Shown here: in pieces, positions 1-6,607 of the stretch
How the letters are laid out: the number at the start of each line of letters is the position of its first letter
Numbering within the stretch: the stretch's first letter is position 1
Origin: CAYGTK01 sp964352775
GTDB lineage: Bacteria; Bacteroidota; Bacteroidia; Chitinophagales; CAIOSU01
Length of the DNA: 8,245 nt
Reading direction: 5' to 3'
NCBI GenBank assembly: GCA_964352775.1
Contig: CAYGTK010000185.1
Coordinates: forward strand, 1-8,245
Notes under the pieces: model-generated
What the model was told of the DNA's origin: nothing
The model's input: only the letters and a program-made list of their open reading frames with translations
The model's database searches: none
Program-made: the position numbers and the translations under genes

Positions 1-2415
1 ACCGAACCTGGTGCTATACGCTTAGTACAATTTCGTATTAAGCACAAGGATGGGAGAACTATATGGCTAGAGGCCTACTTGAACAACCTACTTAACGACC
101 GTAGCATTAATGCGGTGGTATCTAACTTTAGGGATGTAACCGCTAGACGTGCACAGCAGAAAGAGATACAGCGACTGATACGCCGTAACCAACTGATATT
201 AGACACTGCCATGAACGGTTACCTCATTGTAGCTGAGGATGGTAAAATAGTAGATACCAATAGAGCTTACTCCGAAATTATTGGCTACAGTACAGAAGAG
301 CTACTGGATATGTATGCAGGTAAGCTGCAAGCCCCAAGCGATAAAGAACTTATTAAAGTAAATATTGAAAAGGTTTATAGCCTTGGCACTCATCGATTCG
401 AGACCAAACACGTTCGTAAAGACGGACAGGAAATAGAAATTGAAGTAGCGGCATCGTCCCTAAAAATTGACAATAGCACCTACATTGTTTCCTTCATTCA
501 AGACATCAGCTTGCGGAAGGAGAATGAACGCCGATTGGTAGAGAGTGAGAAGATACTGCGCCAAGCACAACAGACCGCCAAGATAGGTAGCTGGGATTAC
601 GACACCGAGAATAATACCTTGGATTGGTCGGACGAGGTGCGCAAAATACATGAGGTGCCCGATGGCTATACTCCTTCTGTAGAAGAAGCTATCAATTTTT
701 ATGATGAAGATTCGCGACCTGTAATTGCAGCTGCTGTTAGCCGATGTGCCGAGCAAGGCGAACCATTTGACCTGACCCTGCAAATAGTTACTGCCAAGGG
801 AAAACACAGATGGATAAGAGCAGTAGGAAGCAAGTTCTTCTCAAGAGATAAGCAGCACATTGCAGGAGTATTTCAAGATATAACTGGGCAAAAAGAAACA
901 GAAATACGCGTTCGCGAAAGCGAAAAACTATACAGAACCTTAGCAGAGAATTTCCCTAATGGCACCATCTTTATTCTAGATAAAGACCTGCGCTACGTAT
1001 TTAATGCTGGAACGGAACTACAGAAAATAGGCATGGAGGCTGAAGAGTTTAAAGGTAAGCACATCAGCACCATACATAGGGCCGACCAAATAGCCAAAAT
1101 GGAACGCAATTACGGCTTGGTATTTAAAGGAGAGCCTAGAAGTTTTGAGATACCATTTCATAACAACGAGCATTACCTATTAAGTGCCATACCTATTAAA
1201 AGCGACGACGGTAGTATTGACGAGATAATGGTAGTGTCGCAGAACATTACCGAACGCATGATGGCCGAAGAGGCGGTGAACACCAGTGAACAGAAATTCC
1301 GTAAGATATTTTCGCAAGCACAAATTGGTATCGTATTGGCTGATGCACGATCGCTAAAACTGGCTGAATTCAACGATTCCTTTTGTGAAACGCTGGGTTA
1401 CGATAAACCAGAAATGCAAGAGCTGGATATGTTCAAAATAACCCACCCAGATGATGTAGGAGCCGAGCTGAAACTCTTTAACGAGGTAATGAGCGACAAG
1501 CGCCGCAGCTACCAAATAGAGAAGCGATTTGTAGCTAAAAATGGAAGTACAGTTTGGGCTTTAGTAGCTGTAACCATTCTGTTCGACGTAGCAGGTGAGC
1601 CAGAATATAGCTTGGCGATGGTGAAAGACATTACCGAGAAGAAAAAAGCCGAGAACCGCATCCGCGAACTGAATGAACAACTGGAAGAGAAAGTAATTGA
1701 ACGTACCCAACAGCTGACCAATGCTAACATTGAGCTAGAGGCATTTAACTATACTGTATCGCATGACTTGCGGATGCCACTGCGAGCAGCCAGTATATTC
1801 AGCGGGCTACTTCGGAATAAGTACGGCGATGAACTGGATAAAGAGGCCTTAGAATACATCTACTCCATTGACCGATGTATACACGAGATGGCTCAGCTGA
1901 TAAAAGACATCATGGAATTCAGCAAGGTAGGTAGAGAAAAGGTAGAGATAGACCTGATGGATATGGAATACCTTGCCCATGAAGTTATCGGCGAATTGGC
2001 TGATTACAAACAGGACAACGACACCCGCTTTGAAGTACATGACATGCTACCCACCAAAGGCGACCGTGGTATGATGAAGCAAGTACTTACCAACCTGATA
2101 GCCAATGCCATAAAATACAGCAGCACGCAAGACCAAGCTCTAATTGAGCTATCTAGTTACAACGATGGCGACGATATAGTCTACTACGTAAAAGACAATG
2201 GCGTAGGCTTTGATATGCGATTTGTAGATAAGGTATTCATGGTATTTGAACGCCTACATGGCGCCGATGACTTTGAGGGTACGGGTGTAGGCCTGGCTAT
2301 TGTAAAACGTATCATCAACAAGCACGATGGCCGCGTGTGGGCCGAAGGCGAAGTAGGCAAAGGAGCAACAGTATTTTTCACCATGCCTGCCGACCCTGTG
2401 GAATTGGGGGCTTAG
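1..2415 (+). CDS. Multi-PAS sensor histidine kinase, 5' end outside window
   Basis: The frame is open from base 1, so the N-terminus is missing; a TTG at 79 is only an internal codon. The first codons up to FRDVT (127-141) are the end of one PAS/PAC unit. Four more PAS-like units follow at roughly 193-510, 559-885 (PAS_3-like, with a W..D...NTLDWSDE stretch), 928-1251 and 1294-1638, ending in FIQDIS, FQDIT, SQNIT and VKDIT. A charged helical linker (about 1639-1740) leads to the dimerisation domain with the phospho-acceptor His in SHDLRMPLR (codon 1762-1764). The ATPase domain has the N-box Asn (2104-2106), the D-box DNGVGF (from 2194) and the G2 box GTGVGLA (from 2278). No receiver domain or membrane segment is seen in this part. 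By family it should autophosphorylate and pass phosphate to a separate response regulator; none is visible here. The signal sensed is unknown. Confidence 0.93.
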   Translation, partial: TEPGAIRLVQFRIKHKDGRTIWLEAYLNNLLNDRSINAVVSNFRDVTARRAQQKEIQRLIRRNQLILDTAMNGYLIVAEDGKIVDTNRAYSEIIGYSTEELLDMYAGKLQAPSDKELIKVNIEKVYSLGTHRFETKHVRKDGQEIEIEVAASSLKIDNSTYIVSFIQDISLRKENERRLVESEKILRQAQQTAKIGSWDYDTENNTLDWSDEVRKIHEVPDGYTPSVEEAINFYDEDSRPVIAAAVSRCAEQGEPFDLTLQIVTAKGKHRWIRAVGSKFFSRDKQHIAGVFQDITGQKETEIRVRESEKLYRTLAENFPNGTIFILDKDLRYVFNAGTELQKIGMEAEEFKGKHISTIHRADQIAKMERNYGLVFKGEPRSFEIPFHNNEHYLLSAIPIKSDDGSIDEIMVVSQNITERMMAEEAVNTSEQKFRKIFSQAQIGIVLADARSLKLAEFNDSFCETLGYDKPEMQELDMFKITHPDDVGAELKLFNEVMSDKRRSYQIEKRFVAKNGSTVWALVAVTILFDVAGEPEYSLAMVKDITEKKKAENRIRELNEQLEEKVIERTQQLTNANIELEAFNYTVSHDLRMPLRAASIFSGLLRNKYGDELDKEALEYIYSIDRCIHEMAQLIKDIMEFSKVGREKVEIDLMDMEYLAHEVIGELADYKQDNDTRFEVHDMLPTKGDRGMMKQVLTNLIANAIKYSSTQDQALIELSSYNDGDDIVYYVKDNGVGFDMRFVDKVFMVFERLHGADDFEGTGVGLAIVKRIINKHDGRVWAEGEVGKGATVFFTMPADPVELGA

Positions 2416-2422
2416 TTTAGTA

Positions 2423-2542
2423 TCAGCAACATTTTTCTGTAGTTACTTGACCCCTGCCGTATTTGTATTGGGTGTAGGCATTCACCACTACTTTACCATC
2501 TTTTGCAATAGCATAAATAATGGCATACCTAAAGACTACTGA
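2423..2542 (-). pseudogene. Possible gene remnant, 39-codon open frame without start
   Basis: Reading the minus strand from 2542 to a TGA at 2423-2425 gives 39 sense codons, preceded by a TAG at 2543-2545 and containing no ATG. The product reads as a plausible beta hairpin: RYAIIYAIA, a KDGK turn, then VVVNAYTQYK, with a Gly/Thr-rich tail ending in two Cys. That alternation of hydrophobic and polar residues looks protein-like, which suggests the eroded C-terminal end of a small gene. I do not recognise the family. A 40-codon open frame can arise by chance, so this is a weak call. It sits between the convergent kinase and ffh genes, where no clear terminator hairpin was found. Confidence 0.22.
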
Positions 2543-2554
2543 CTAAACACTACC
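2527..2554 (-). repeat. Imperfect heptamer array with TAG core, at ffh stop
   Basis: On the minus strand four consecutive 7-mers read GGTAGTG, TTTAGTC, AGTAGTC and TTTAGGT. All fit NNTAGNN, with TAG recurring every 7 bases. The first TAG is the ffh stop codon (2550-2552), so the array starts at the end of the gene. The period of 7 places TAG in successive frames. Similar arrays occur at 3924-3958 and 6693-6713, and a shorter one at 4640-4653. Confidence 0.5.
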
Positions 2555-3878
2555 TGCCAAATGGCATGTTCTTCATCAAGCCAGCGCCGCCCATTTTGCT
2601 CATGCTCTTCATCATCTTTTTCATCTGATCGAACTGCTTGAGGAATTGGTTCACTTCTTGAATGCTATTTCCGCTACCATCGGCTAGGCGCTTGCGGCGG
2701 CTACCGTTCATTAGGTCGGGGTTTTCGCGCTCAGTAGGTGTCATGCTTAGTATAATGGCCTCTATCTTGTTAAAGGCATCATCGTCAATATCGATGTCTT
2801 TCATGGCCTTGCCCATACCGGGTATCATACCTAGTAGATCTTTCAGGTTACCCATTTTACGTATTTGTGCCAACTGACCCAAGAAGTCGTTGAAGTCGAA
2901 TTGGTTTTTACGGATACGACTTTCCAAGCGCTTAGCTTCCTTCTCGTCGTACTGCTGCTGGGCGCGTTCTACGAATGATACGATATCACCCATACCCAAA
3001 ATACGCTGTGCCATCCTATCGGGGTGGAACACATCTAGGGCATCCATCTTCTCGCCCGTACCTACGAACTTAATGGGCTTACCAACTATATACTTAATAG
3101 ATAGCGCCGCACCACCGCGGGTATCACCATCTAGTTTGGTTAATACAACTCCGTCGTAATCAATGCGCTCGTTGAAGGCCTTGGCGGTGTTCACCGCATC
3201 TTGCCCCGTCATGGAATCTACCACAAAAAGGGTCTCGTCAGGACGAACAGCTGCTTTCACCTGCTCTATCTCCTTCATCATCGCCTCATCCACCGCTAGG
3301 CGACCAGCGGTATCCACTATCACTAGATTAAAACCATTCACCTTCGCGTGATTTATCGCGTTGGTGGCTATCTGTACGGGGTTCTTGTTTTCTTCTTCGG
3401 TATATACATCTACGCCTACTTGCTTACCTAGGGTTTTTAGCTGCTCAATTGCTGCTGGGCGGTATACATCACCCGCTACCAATAGTGGTCGCTTGCCTTT
3501 GTTGCTTTTTAAGTAGCTGGCCAGCTTACCCGTAAAGGTCGTTTTACCCGAACCTTGCAATCCCGCGATCAATATCACAGCTGGGTTGCCTTTCAGTTCC
3601 ATCTCGGCATGCTCGCCTCCCATTAGGGCCACTAGCTCGTCCTTCACGATCTTCACCATCAACTGGCCAGGCTGCAAGGCAGTAAGTACCTTCTCGCCCA
3701 TGGCCTTTTCCTTTACCGTATCGGTAAATTCCTTGGCTATTTTGTAGTTCACATCCGCATCTACCAGCGCACGGCGTATCTCCTTTAGGCTACTAGCAAT
3801 GTTGATCTCGGTTATTTGCCCCTGCCCTTTTATGGTCTTAAAGGCACCTTCCAGTCTCTCACTTAAATTCTCGAACAT
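2550..3878 (-). CDS. ffh: Signal recognition particle GTPase Ffh (SRP54)
   Basis: This is the protein subunit of the signal recognition particle. It binds signal sequences of nascent membrane proteins at the ribosome, binds SRP RNA, and docks with the receptor FtsY, with GTP hydrolysis by both. The 442 residues are full length for the family. The helical N domain covers about 1-95. The G domain has the P-loop GLQGSGKT (106-113), DVYRPAA (137-143), DTAGR (189-193), TKLDGDTRGG (247-256) and GTGE (273-276). The M domain runs from about 325 to the end, with the RNA-binding motif GSRRKRLADGSG (392-403) and a Met-rich C-terminus. The ATG at 3876-3878 begins MFENLSERL, the usual family start, with GGAG (3887-3890) eight bases upstream. 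It converges on the kinase gene and has its own promoter box at 3905-3912. The M domain separates it from FtsY. Confidence 0.98.
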   Translation of the reverse strand: MFENLSERLEGAFKTIKGQGQITEINIASSLKEIRRALVDADVNYKIAKEFTDTVKEKAMGEKVLTALQPGQLMVKIVKDELVALMGGEHAEMELKGNPAVILIAGLQGSGKTTFTGKLASYLKSNKGKRPLLVAGDVYRPAAIEQLKTLGKQVGVDVYTEEENKNPVQIATNAINHAKVNGFNLVIVDTAGRLAVDEAMMKEIEQVKAAVRPDETLFVVDSMTGQDAVNTAKAFNERIDYDGVVLTKLDGDTRGGAALSIKYIVGKPIKFVGTGEKMDALDVFHPDRMAQRILGMGDIVSFVERAQQQYDEKEAKRLESRIRKNQFDFNDFLGQLAQIRKMGNLKDLLGMIPGMGKAMKDIDIDDDAFNKIEAIILSMTPTERENPDLMNGSRRKRLADGSGNSIQEVNQFLKQFDQMKKMMKSMSKMGGAGLMKNMPFGR

Positions 3879-3904
3879 GGTTTTTACTCCGTTTTTTGCG
3901 TGTG

Positions 3905-3912
3905 CAAATTTA
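3905..3912 (-). promoter_or_regulatory. Bacteroidota-type -7 promoter box for ffh
   Basis: The minus strand reads TAAATTTG, an exact match to the TAnnTTTG -7 consensus of Bacteroidota sigma factors. It lies 26 bases before the ffh start codon, implying a short leader of about 20 bases that contains the GGAG ribosome site. No convincing -33 TTTG element was found upstream. Confidence 0.55.
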
Positions 3913-3923
3913 AGGGTTTTATG

Positions 3924-3958
3924 TTTAGATACTAGAAGTTAGAGCCTAGATACTAGAC
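3924..3958 (+). repeat. Five imperfect heptamers, consensus NNTAGAN
   Basis: Five adjacent 7-mers at 3924, 3931, 3938, 3945 and 3952 all fit NNTAGAN (TTTAGAT, ACTAGAA, GTTAGAG, CCTAGAT, ACTAGAC). The array lies in the 152-base gap between the divergent ffh and antitoxin genes, just outside both predicted promoters. It has the same period and core as the arrays at 2527-2554 and 6693-6713. Confidence 0.6.
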
Positions 3959-3988
3959 TTGATCAGGTGGTTGGGGAGTATAGCTTTC
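3959..3988 (+). promoter_or_regulatory. Candidate promoter of the toxin-antitoxin operon
   Basis: TTG (3959-3961) is followed after 19 bases by TAGCTTTC (3981-3988), which differs from the TAnnTTTG -7 box at the last base. The spacing suits Bacteroidota promoters. The antitoxin start is 42 bases downstream. A small inverted repeat, AGAAA (3992-3996) and TTTCT (4003-4007), sits where an autoregulatory operator could lie, but its arms are only 5 bases long. Confidence 0.3.
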
Positions 3989-4030
3989 ATTAGAAACAAA
4001 AATTTCTTCCACATTCCTTATTTTTAGGTA

Positions 4031-4255
4031 ATGAGTACGCAAGAGGTAAAGAAAAAACTACACGAACTGATAAATAGCGAGGAAGATAACGCTACACTAC
4101 AGGCTATTTACCACCTACTTAGCAAAGCACAACACGATAGCCAAATGCGCACGGCTTTGACCTTACGTGCCGAACGATCGGAACAAGATATTGATGCTGG
4201 AAGGGTTAGTGATGTGGATACTGTTTATGCACGGTTAAGGGCTAAACGGAAATGA
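4031..4255 (+). CDS. Antitoxin of a ParE/RelE-type toxin-antitoxin pair
   Basis: This small, charged 74-residue protein is encoded just ahead of a ParE-like toxin and is therefore taken as its antitoxin. The predicted product is mostly helical. Residues 1-30 (MSTQEVKKKLHELI and on) resemble the short helical N-terminus of many Bacteroidota addiction-module antitoxins. The C-terminal part, about residues 45-74, contains RAERSEQDIDAGR and YARLRAKRK, the kind of basic tail that wraps the toxin. No clear ribbon-helix-helix or helix-turn-helix DNA-binding motif can be picked out, so its antitoxin class is open. The stop overlaps the toxin start by four bases (ATGA, 4252-4255), indicating translational coupling. 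Only a weak AGG lies before its start. By analogy the protein would neutralise the toxin and, with it, repress the operon; that is inference. Confidence 0.78.
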   Translation: MSTQEVKKKLHELINSEEDNATLQAIYHLLSKAQHDSQMRTALTLRAERSEQDIDAGRVSDVDTVYARLRAKRK

Positions 4256-4548
4256 AGCTAGTTATTACCCAGTATGCCGAACTGGAGTTGGAATTGATCT
4301 ATGACTATTTATGGTTAGAAGCTAGCCCAACTATTGCCGAGGGTGTGCTAGAGAATATTTACCAAGCCATTATTCAATTGACTAAGTTTCCCCATAAGGC
4401 TGCTATAGAAACTTATATAAGCTCCAATTACATTTACAGAAGATCAGTTGTAGGTAGATACAAGATCATTTACAGAATAGAAGGTGACACCATTTATGTT
4501 ACCGATGTATTTGATAGCCGCCGTGACCCATTGGAGATGATGCCTTAG
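4252..4548 (+). CDS. ParE/RelE superfamily toxin
   Basis: The 98-residue product has the layout of the ParE/RelE fold. An N-terminal strand (MKLVITQYAELEL) is followed by two helices, YDYLWLEASPTIAEGVLENI and YQAIIQLTKFP (about 17-47). A C-terminal sheet then contains RRSVVGRYKIIYRI and IYVTDVFDSRRDP (63-92). The VGRYKIIYRI...VFDSRRDP pattern is typical of the ParE branch, whose studied members poison DNA gyrase; RelE-type members instead cleave mRNA on the ribosome. Sequence alone favours ParE but does not prove the target. The gene is full length and looks intact. It overlaps the antitoxin by four bases in the usual antitoxin-first order. Downstream lie hairpin repeats rather than a recognisable intrinsic terminator. 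Confidence 0.88.
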   Translation: MKLVITQYAELELELIYDYLWLEASPTIAEGVLENIYQAIIQLTKFPHKAAIETYISSNYIYRRSVVGRYKIIYRIEGDTIYVTDVFDSRRDPLEMMP

Positions 4549-4572
4549 GTTTAGCTAGTTTGAGGTGCGTAA

Positions 4573-4600
4573 TACGAGCTACAAGCTCGCACTAGCGGGG
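4573..4600 (+). repeat. REP-like hairpin repeat, copy 1
   Basis: Perfect 6-base arms CGAGCT (4575-4580) and AGCTCG (4584-4589) enclose the loop ACA, followed by a tail ending in TAGCGGGG. Copy 2 at 4653-4682 has the same TACGAGC start, hairpin and TAGC-GGGG tail. The innermost stem pair is T-A here and G-C in copy 2, a compensatory difference that supports a conserved hairpin. Confidence 0.55.
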
Positions 4601-4605
4601 CTTGA

Positions 4606-4623
4606 CGCTAATTAGGGTTAGCG
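4606..4623. repeat. Inverted repeat between the two REP-like copies
   Basis: CGCTAA (4606-4611) and TTAGCG (4618-4623) are perfect 6-base arms around the loop TTAGGG. The palindrome lies midway between the two REP-like hairpins, giving three hairpins within about 100 bases. No T-run follows it on either strand, so it does not look like an intrinsic terminator. Confidence 0.4.
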
Positions 4624-4639
4624 ATTGAAAATGCTTATT

Positions 4640-4653
4640 TGTAGTCTGTAGTT
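4640..4653 (+). repeat. Two heptamers TGTAGTC/TGTAGTT
   Basis: Two adjacent 7-mers match at six of seven bases and share the TAG core and period of the other heptamer arrays. The second overlaps the GTAG that precedes REP-like copy 2. With only two units this could be chance. Confidence 0.3.
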
Positions 4654-4682
4654 ACGAGCGAGGACGCTCGCGATAGCAGGGG
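4648..4682 (+). repeat. REP-like hairpin repeat, copy 2, with 5' GTAG
   Basis: GTAG (4648-4651) precedes a hairpin with arms CGAGCG (4655-4660) and CGCTCG (4665-4670) and loop AGGA, then the tail CGATAGCAGGGG. A GTAG-type tetranucleotide just 5' of an imperfect palindrome is the hallmark of REP elements mobilised by RAYT transposases (IS200/IS605-related Y1 enzymes). No RAYT gene lies in this window, so the element would be a non-autonomous copy. There is no T-run on either strand. Confidence 0.5.
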
Positions 4683-4728
4683 GATTGGCTGTTAGGCTTA
4701 TAAGAACGAGCAAGTTTAGTATGGTATC

Positions 4729-4739
4729 AATTCTGCCTA
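4729..4739. repeat. 11-base direct repeat, left copy
   Basis: AATTCTGCCTA occurs here, overlapping the stop codon of the 584-residue gene (4737-4739), and again at 6608-6618 beyond that gene's start. The match is exact over 11 bases and stops at both ends. The pair brackets the gene and could be insertion or recombination junctions; chance remains possible. Confidence 0.3.
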
Positions 4740-6491
4740 TTCTTTGAATACGTTTATGAAACTGTCTTTTTTCAATATACTCAAGCTGAAATCGAAATCG
4801 GCCTGATCTTCATCATCCACTATTTCGCCTCCCAGTAGTTCCACTATTTCCCTGAATGTAATTGGATTATTCCATTGCTGGAATAAGGCTTTTGTTGCAG
4901 TAATAGATGTTTCAGAATTTCCCGACACCCTACTAGCACCTGCACCAAAGTTCAATAAAACAAAGCACTGTTTTTCTTTCTCCGGAATTAGAAGGCCAAG
5001 TATAGTTTGTCGTTGTACAGATTGGCACTTGGTTTCCACAAACAGGTTATTCGGGTCCATCATGTAGTTGTAGCTAATTTGATCGCCTCTACCTACTATT
5101 ATTTTGTACTCGCAATTTCCTTTACCCGAAAAGACATTGTTATTTACCAAAGTAGGTTCGCTCAGGCCATTTTTCGCGTACAAATATTCAACTGCTCCTT
5201 TCGGTGCATCTGTAATATCGCCCGAGTACATCAATGCGCCTTTGCCTAAATTGTAGTCGGCATTCCAACCTATTTTCCCACCAATGTTTAATCCAGACAA
5301 ATCCAAGTCGCTTGCTCCCCACTCATTTTCCCAGTAGATGCCAATAGCTAAAGACTTCCCGTAAAATTTACTTCCCGTGGGAATATTGCCTACAAACATT
5401 TTCTCAGAGGTAGGCAGGGCGTATTCTACATCAGCTGGTAAGAAAAACTTTTTGCCCTTTAATTGGAACCTACTTTTGCAATACTCCAATATATAGTCGT
5501 AGTTATGCAAAACAACATCGGATACCTTATTCTTTTTTACAAACGACTTTCCATTTCTAATTCTGTAATTGAATGCAGATTGCCCTTGCTTTCTGGTATA
5601 GCAAGCAGATAAAGCCCTAAACAATGCAAATGGTGTAGCATTATCTAACCAGTGCCTATCCTTTTCTGATAGAGCAATGTTTGTTGCACTGTTCAATGCA
5701 TTTGCGACTAGGGGTTTGTGATGAATTTTAGAAAGTTTGGAAATCTTGTTAATGGTTTTAGGGCATATTCCCTTATAGGCTAGGAATAGAGGTTTAAATC
5801 GATTGAAAATTTCAGCTAATCGAATTAATCCAAATTTCTCGAATTGAAATGCCGGATTAAAGTTCGATTTCTTTATGGCCTCTATCACTTCCTCATTTTT
5901 TATGAGTAGCGAGTCGCCGGTAGAACGATACAGGATATATCTAAAGAATTCCATTGTATCATCCGGAATCACCCCATACATATCAGCAATTTTTACTATC
6001 GCCTCCTTGTTTTTGACACCTTCTTCTCCAGTAAATTGATAAGTCAATTCATCCACCAAAATGGATAAAATATCGTTAATCGTTTCTTCCTTAAGGGCAA
6101 TACCCGACTTTAGTAAGCTTAAACTTTTAGCCGTCAATTCTTCTTTAGAATAAGACTTGACCACTTTGAAAGTAACTTTCAATTCCGGCACGTTAAGAAC
6201 CTCGCTTGGTATATATATTTCGTCCTCAAAATTGCTGCCGTAAGTAGACATATAATGCCTGATTTGCTCCATGAAGAGTTCCTCACGAGAACTGCTAAAT
6301 ATCTTGAACCAAGACTTATGAAGGGTTTTGTTTAACCCATAGCCGTCCAATTTTTCGTTCTTGTAAAAACGAACTATCTCATTTTTTGCCCATAAAGCCC
6401 CTGGTTCAATTACAAACCCTTCTTTAGAAACAAAGGGCGCTTCAGATGATTCCTTGTGCAGGACTGAATTAAACAGTTTCAGTGTCTTCAT
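4737..6491 (-). CDS. Uncharacterised protein with a TerD-like C-terminal region
   Basis: Function unknown; 584 residues with no signal peptide or membrane segment, so probably cytoplasmic. Residues 1-110 are mixed. About 115-300 look mostly helical, with repeat-like stretches such as EFFRYILYRSTGDSLLI (181-197). From about 378 a beta-rich region begins with LAIGIYWENE, DLDLSGL (395-401) and YSGDITDAPKGAVEY (422-436), ending in FDFSLSILKKDSFINVFKE. DLDLS followed by SGDIT-AP-GA-E resembles, from memory, a branch of the TerD (tellurium/stress, calcium-binding) superfamily; I could not search for it. Hand counts in three 60-base lines (5701-5820, 6121-6180) give 32-35% G+C, against 47-55% in sampled ffh and gap lines. 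One line near the 3' part (5221-5280) reaches 47%, so the contrast is uneven. Together with a flanking direct repeat this hints at acquisition. It is transcribed alone; the start gives MKTLKLF, and the next Met is residue 74. Confidence 0.85.
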   Translation of the reverse strand: MKTLKLFNSVLHKESSEAPFVSKEGFVIEPGALWAKNEIVRFYKNEKLDGYGLNKTLHKSWFKIFSSSREELFMEQIRHYMSTYGSNFEDEIYIPSEVLNVPELKVTFKVVKSYSKEELTAKSLSLLKSGIALKEETINDILSILVDELTYQFTGEEGVKNKEAIVKIADMYGVIPDDTMEFFRYILYRSTGDSLLIKNEEVIEAIKKSNFNPAFQFEKFGLIRLAEIFNRFKPLFLAYKGICPKTINKISKLSKIHHKPLVANALNSATNIALSEKDRHWLDNATPFALFRALSACYTRKQGQSAFNYRIRNGKSFVKKNKVSDVVLHNYDYILEYCKSRFQLKGKKFFLPADVEYALPTSEKMFVGNIPTGSKFYGKSLAIGIYWENEWGASDLDLSGLNIGGKIGWNADYNLGKGALMYSGDITDAPKGAVEYLYAKNGLSEPTLVNNNVFSGKGNCEYKIIVGRGDQISYNYMMDPNNLFVETKCQSVQRQTILGLLIPEKEKQCFVLLNFGAGASRVSGNSETSITATKALFQQWNNPITFREIVELLGGEIVDDEDQADFDFSLSILKKDSFINVFKE

Positions 6492-6505
6492 ATCGAATCG
6501 TACTA

Positions 6506-6559
6506 TAAATTTAAGTGAGGAGTAGCTTTCAGGATATATAGGAACTCCTTTTACCTATA
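6506..6559 (-). promoter_or_regulatory. Candidate promoter/operator region of the TerD-like gene
   Basis: The minus strand carries TAAATTTA (6506-6513), one base off TAnnTTTG and 14 bases before the ATG. Two inverted repeats interleave just upstream. One is AGGAGT (6518-6523) with ACTCCT (6544-6549). The other is TATAGG (6537-6542) with CCTATA (6554-6559). They lie where a repressor or activator could act. No Shine-Dalgarno site is seen. The region is A+T-rich, so part of this may be chance. Confidence 0.25.
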
Positions 6560-6578
6560 ATTTAATAGTAAGAATTTA

Positions 6579-6601
6579 ATTGAGCCTAAGATAGGCTAAA
6601 T
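6579..6601. repeat. Short hairpin in the spacer between gap and the TerD-like gene
   Basis: AGCCTA (6583-6588) and TAGGCT (6592-6597) form a perfect 6-base stem with loop AGA. After one G/A mismatch the stem extends by three A/T pairs to 6579 and 6601. There is no adjacent T-run. It could be a secondary stop for transcripts from gap, or a binding site upstream of the TerD-like gene. Confidence 0.35.
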
Positions 6602-6607
6602 GATAGA

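Noticed and set aside
79..81. TTG as the start of the histidine kinase
   Set aside because: The same frame is open back to base 1 and encodes the end of a PAS/PAC unit (FRIKHKDGRTIWLEA), so 79 is internal and the true start is outside the window.
460..807. Long open frames antisense to the kinase, ffh and gap genes
   Set aside because: They lie wholly inside well-supported genes in other frames, carry no recognisable motif and are expected by-products of codon bias.
2416..2549. Bidirectional terminator between the convergent kinase and ffh genes
   Set aside because: No stem of useful length with a flanking T-run was found; TGCCA/TGGCA at 2555-2566 is short and lies inside ffh.
2550..3878. 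FtsY rather than Ffh
   Set aside because: The C-terminal Met-rich M domain with GSRRKRLADGSG follows the GTPase domain, and there is no acidic A domain before the N domain.
2437..4655. Shared 10-base CTGTAGTTAC at 2437-2446 and 4646-4655
   Set aside because: A 10-base match is expected many times by chance in 8 kb, and the first copy has no hairpin after it, so it is not a third REP copy.
4573..4682. Hairpins after the toxin gene as a rho-independent terminator
   Set aside because: None of the three hairpins is followed by a T-run on either strand; similarity between copies fits a REP-type repeat better.
4573..4682. Short CRISPR-like array
   Set aside because: Only two copies, which differ in sequence and loop length, are seen; a different palindrome lies between them and no cas genes are present.
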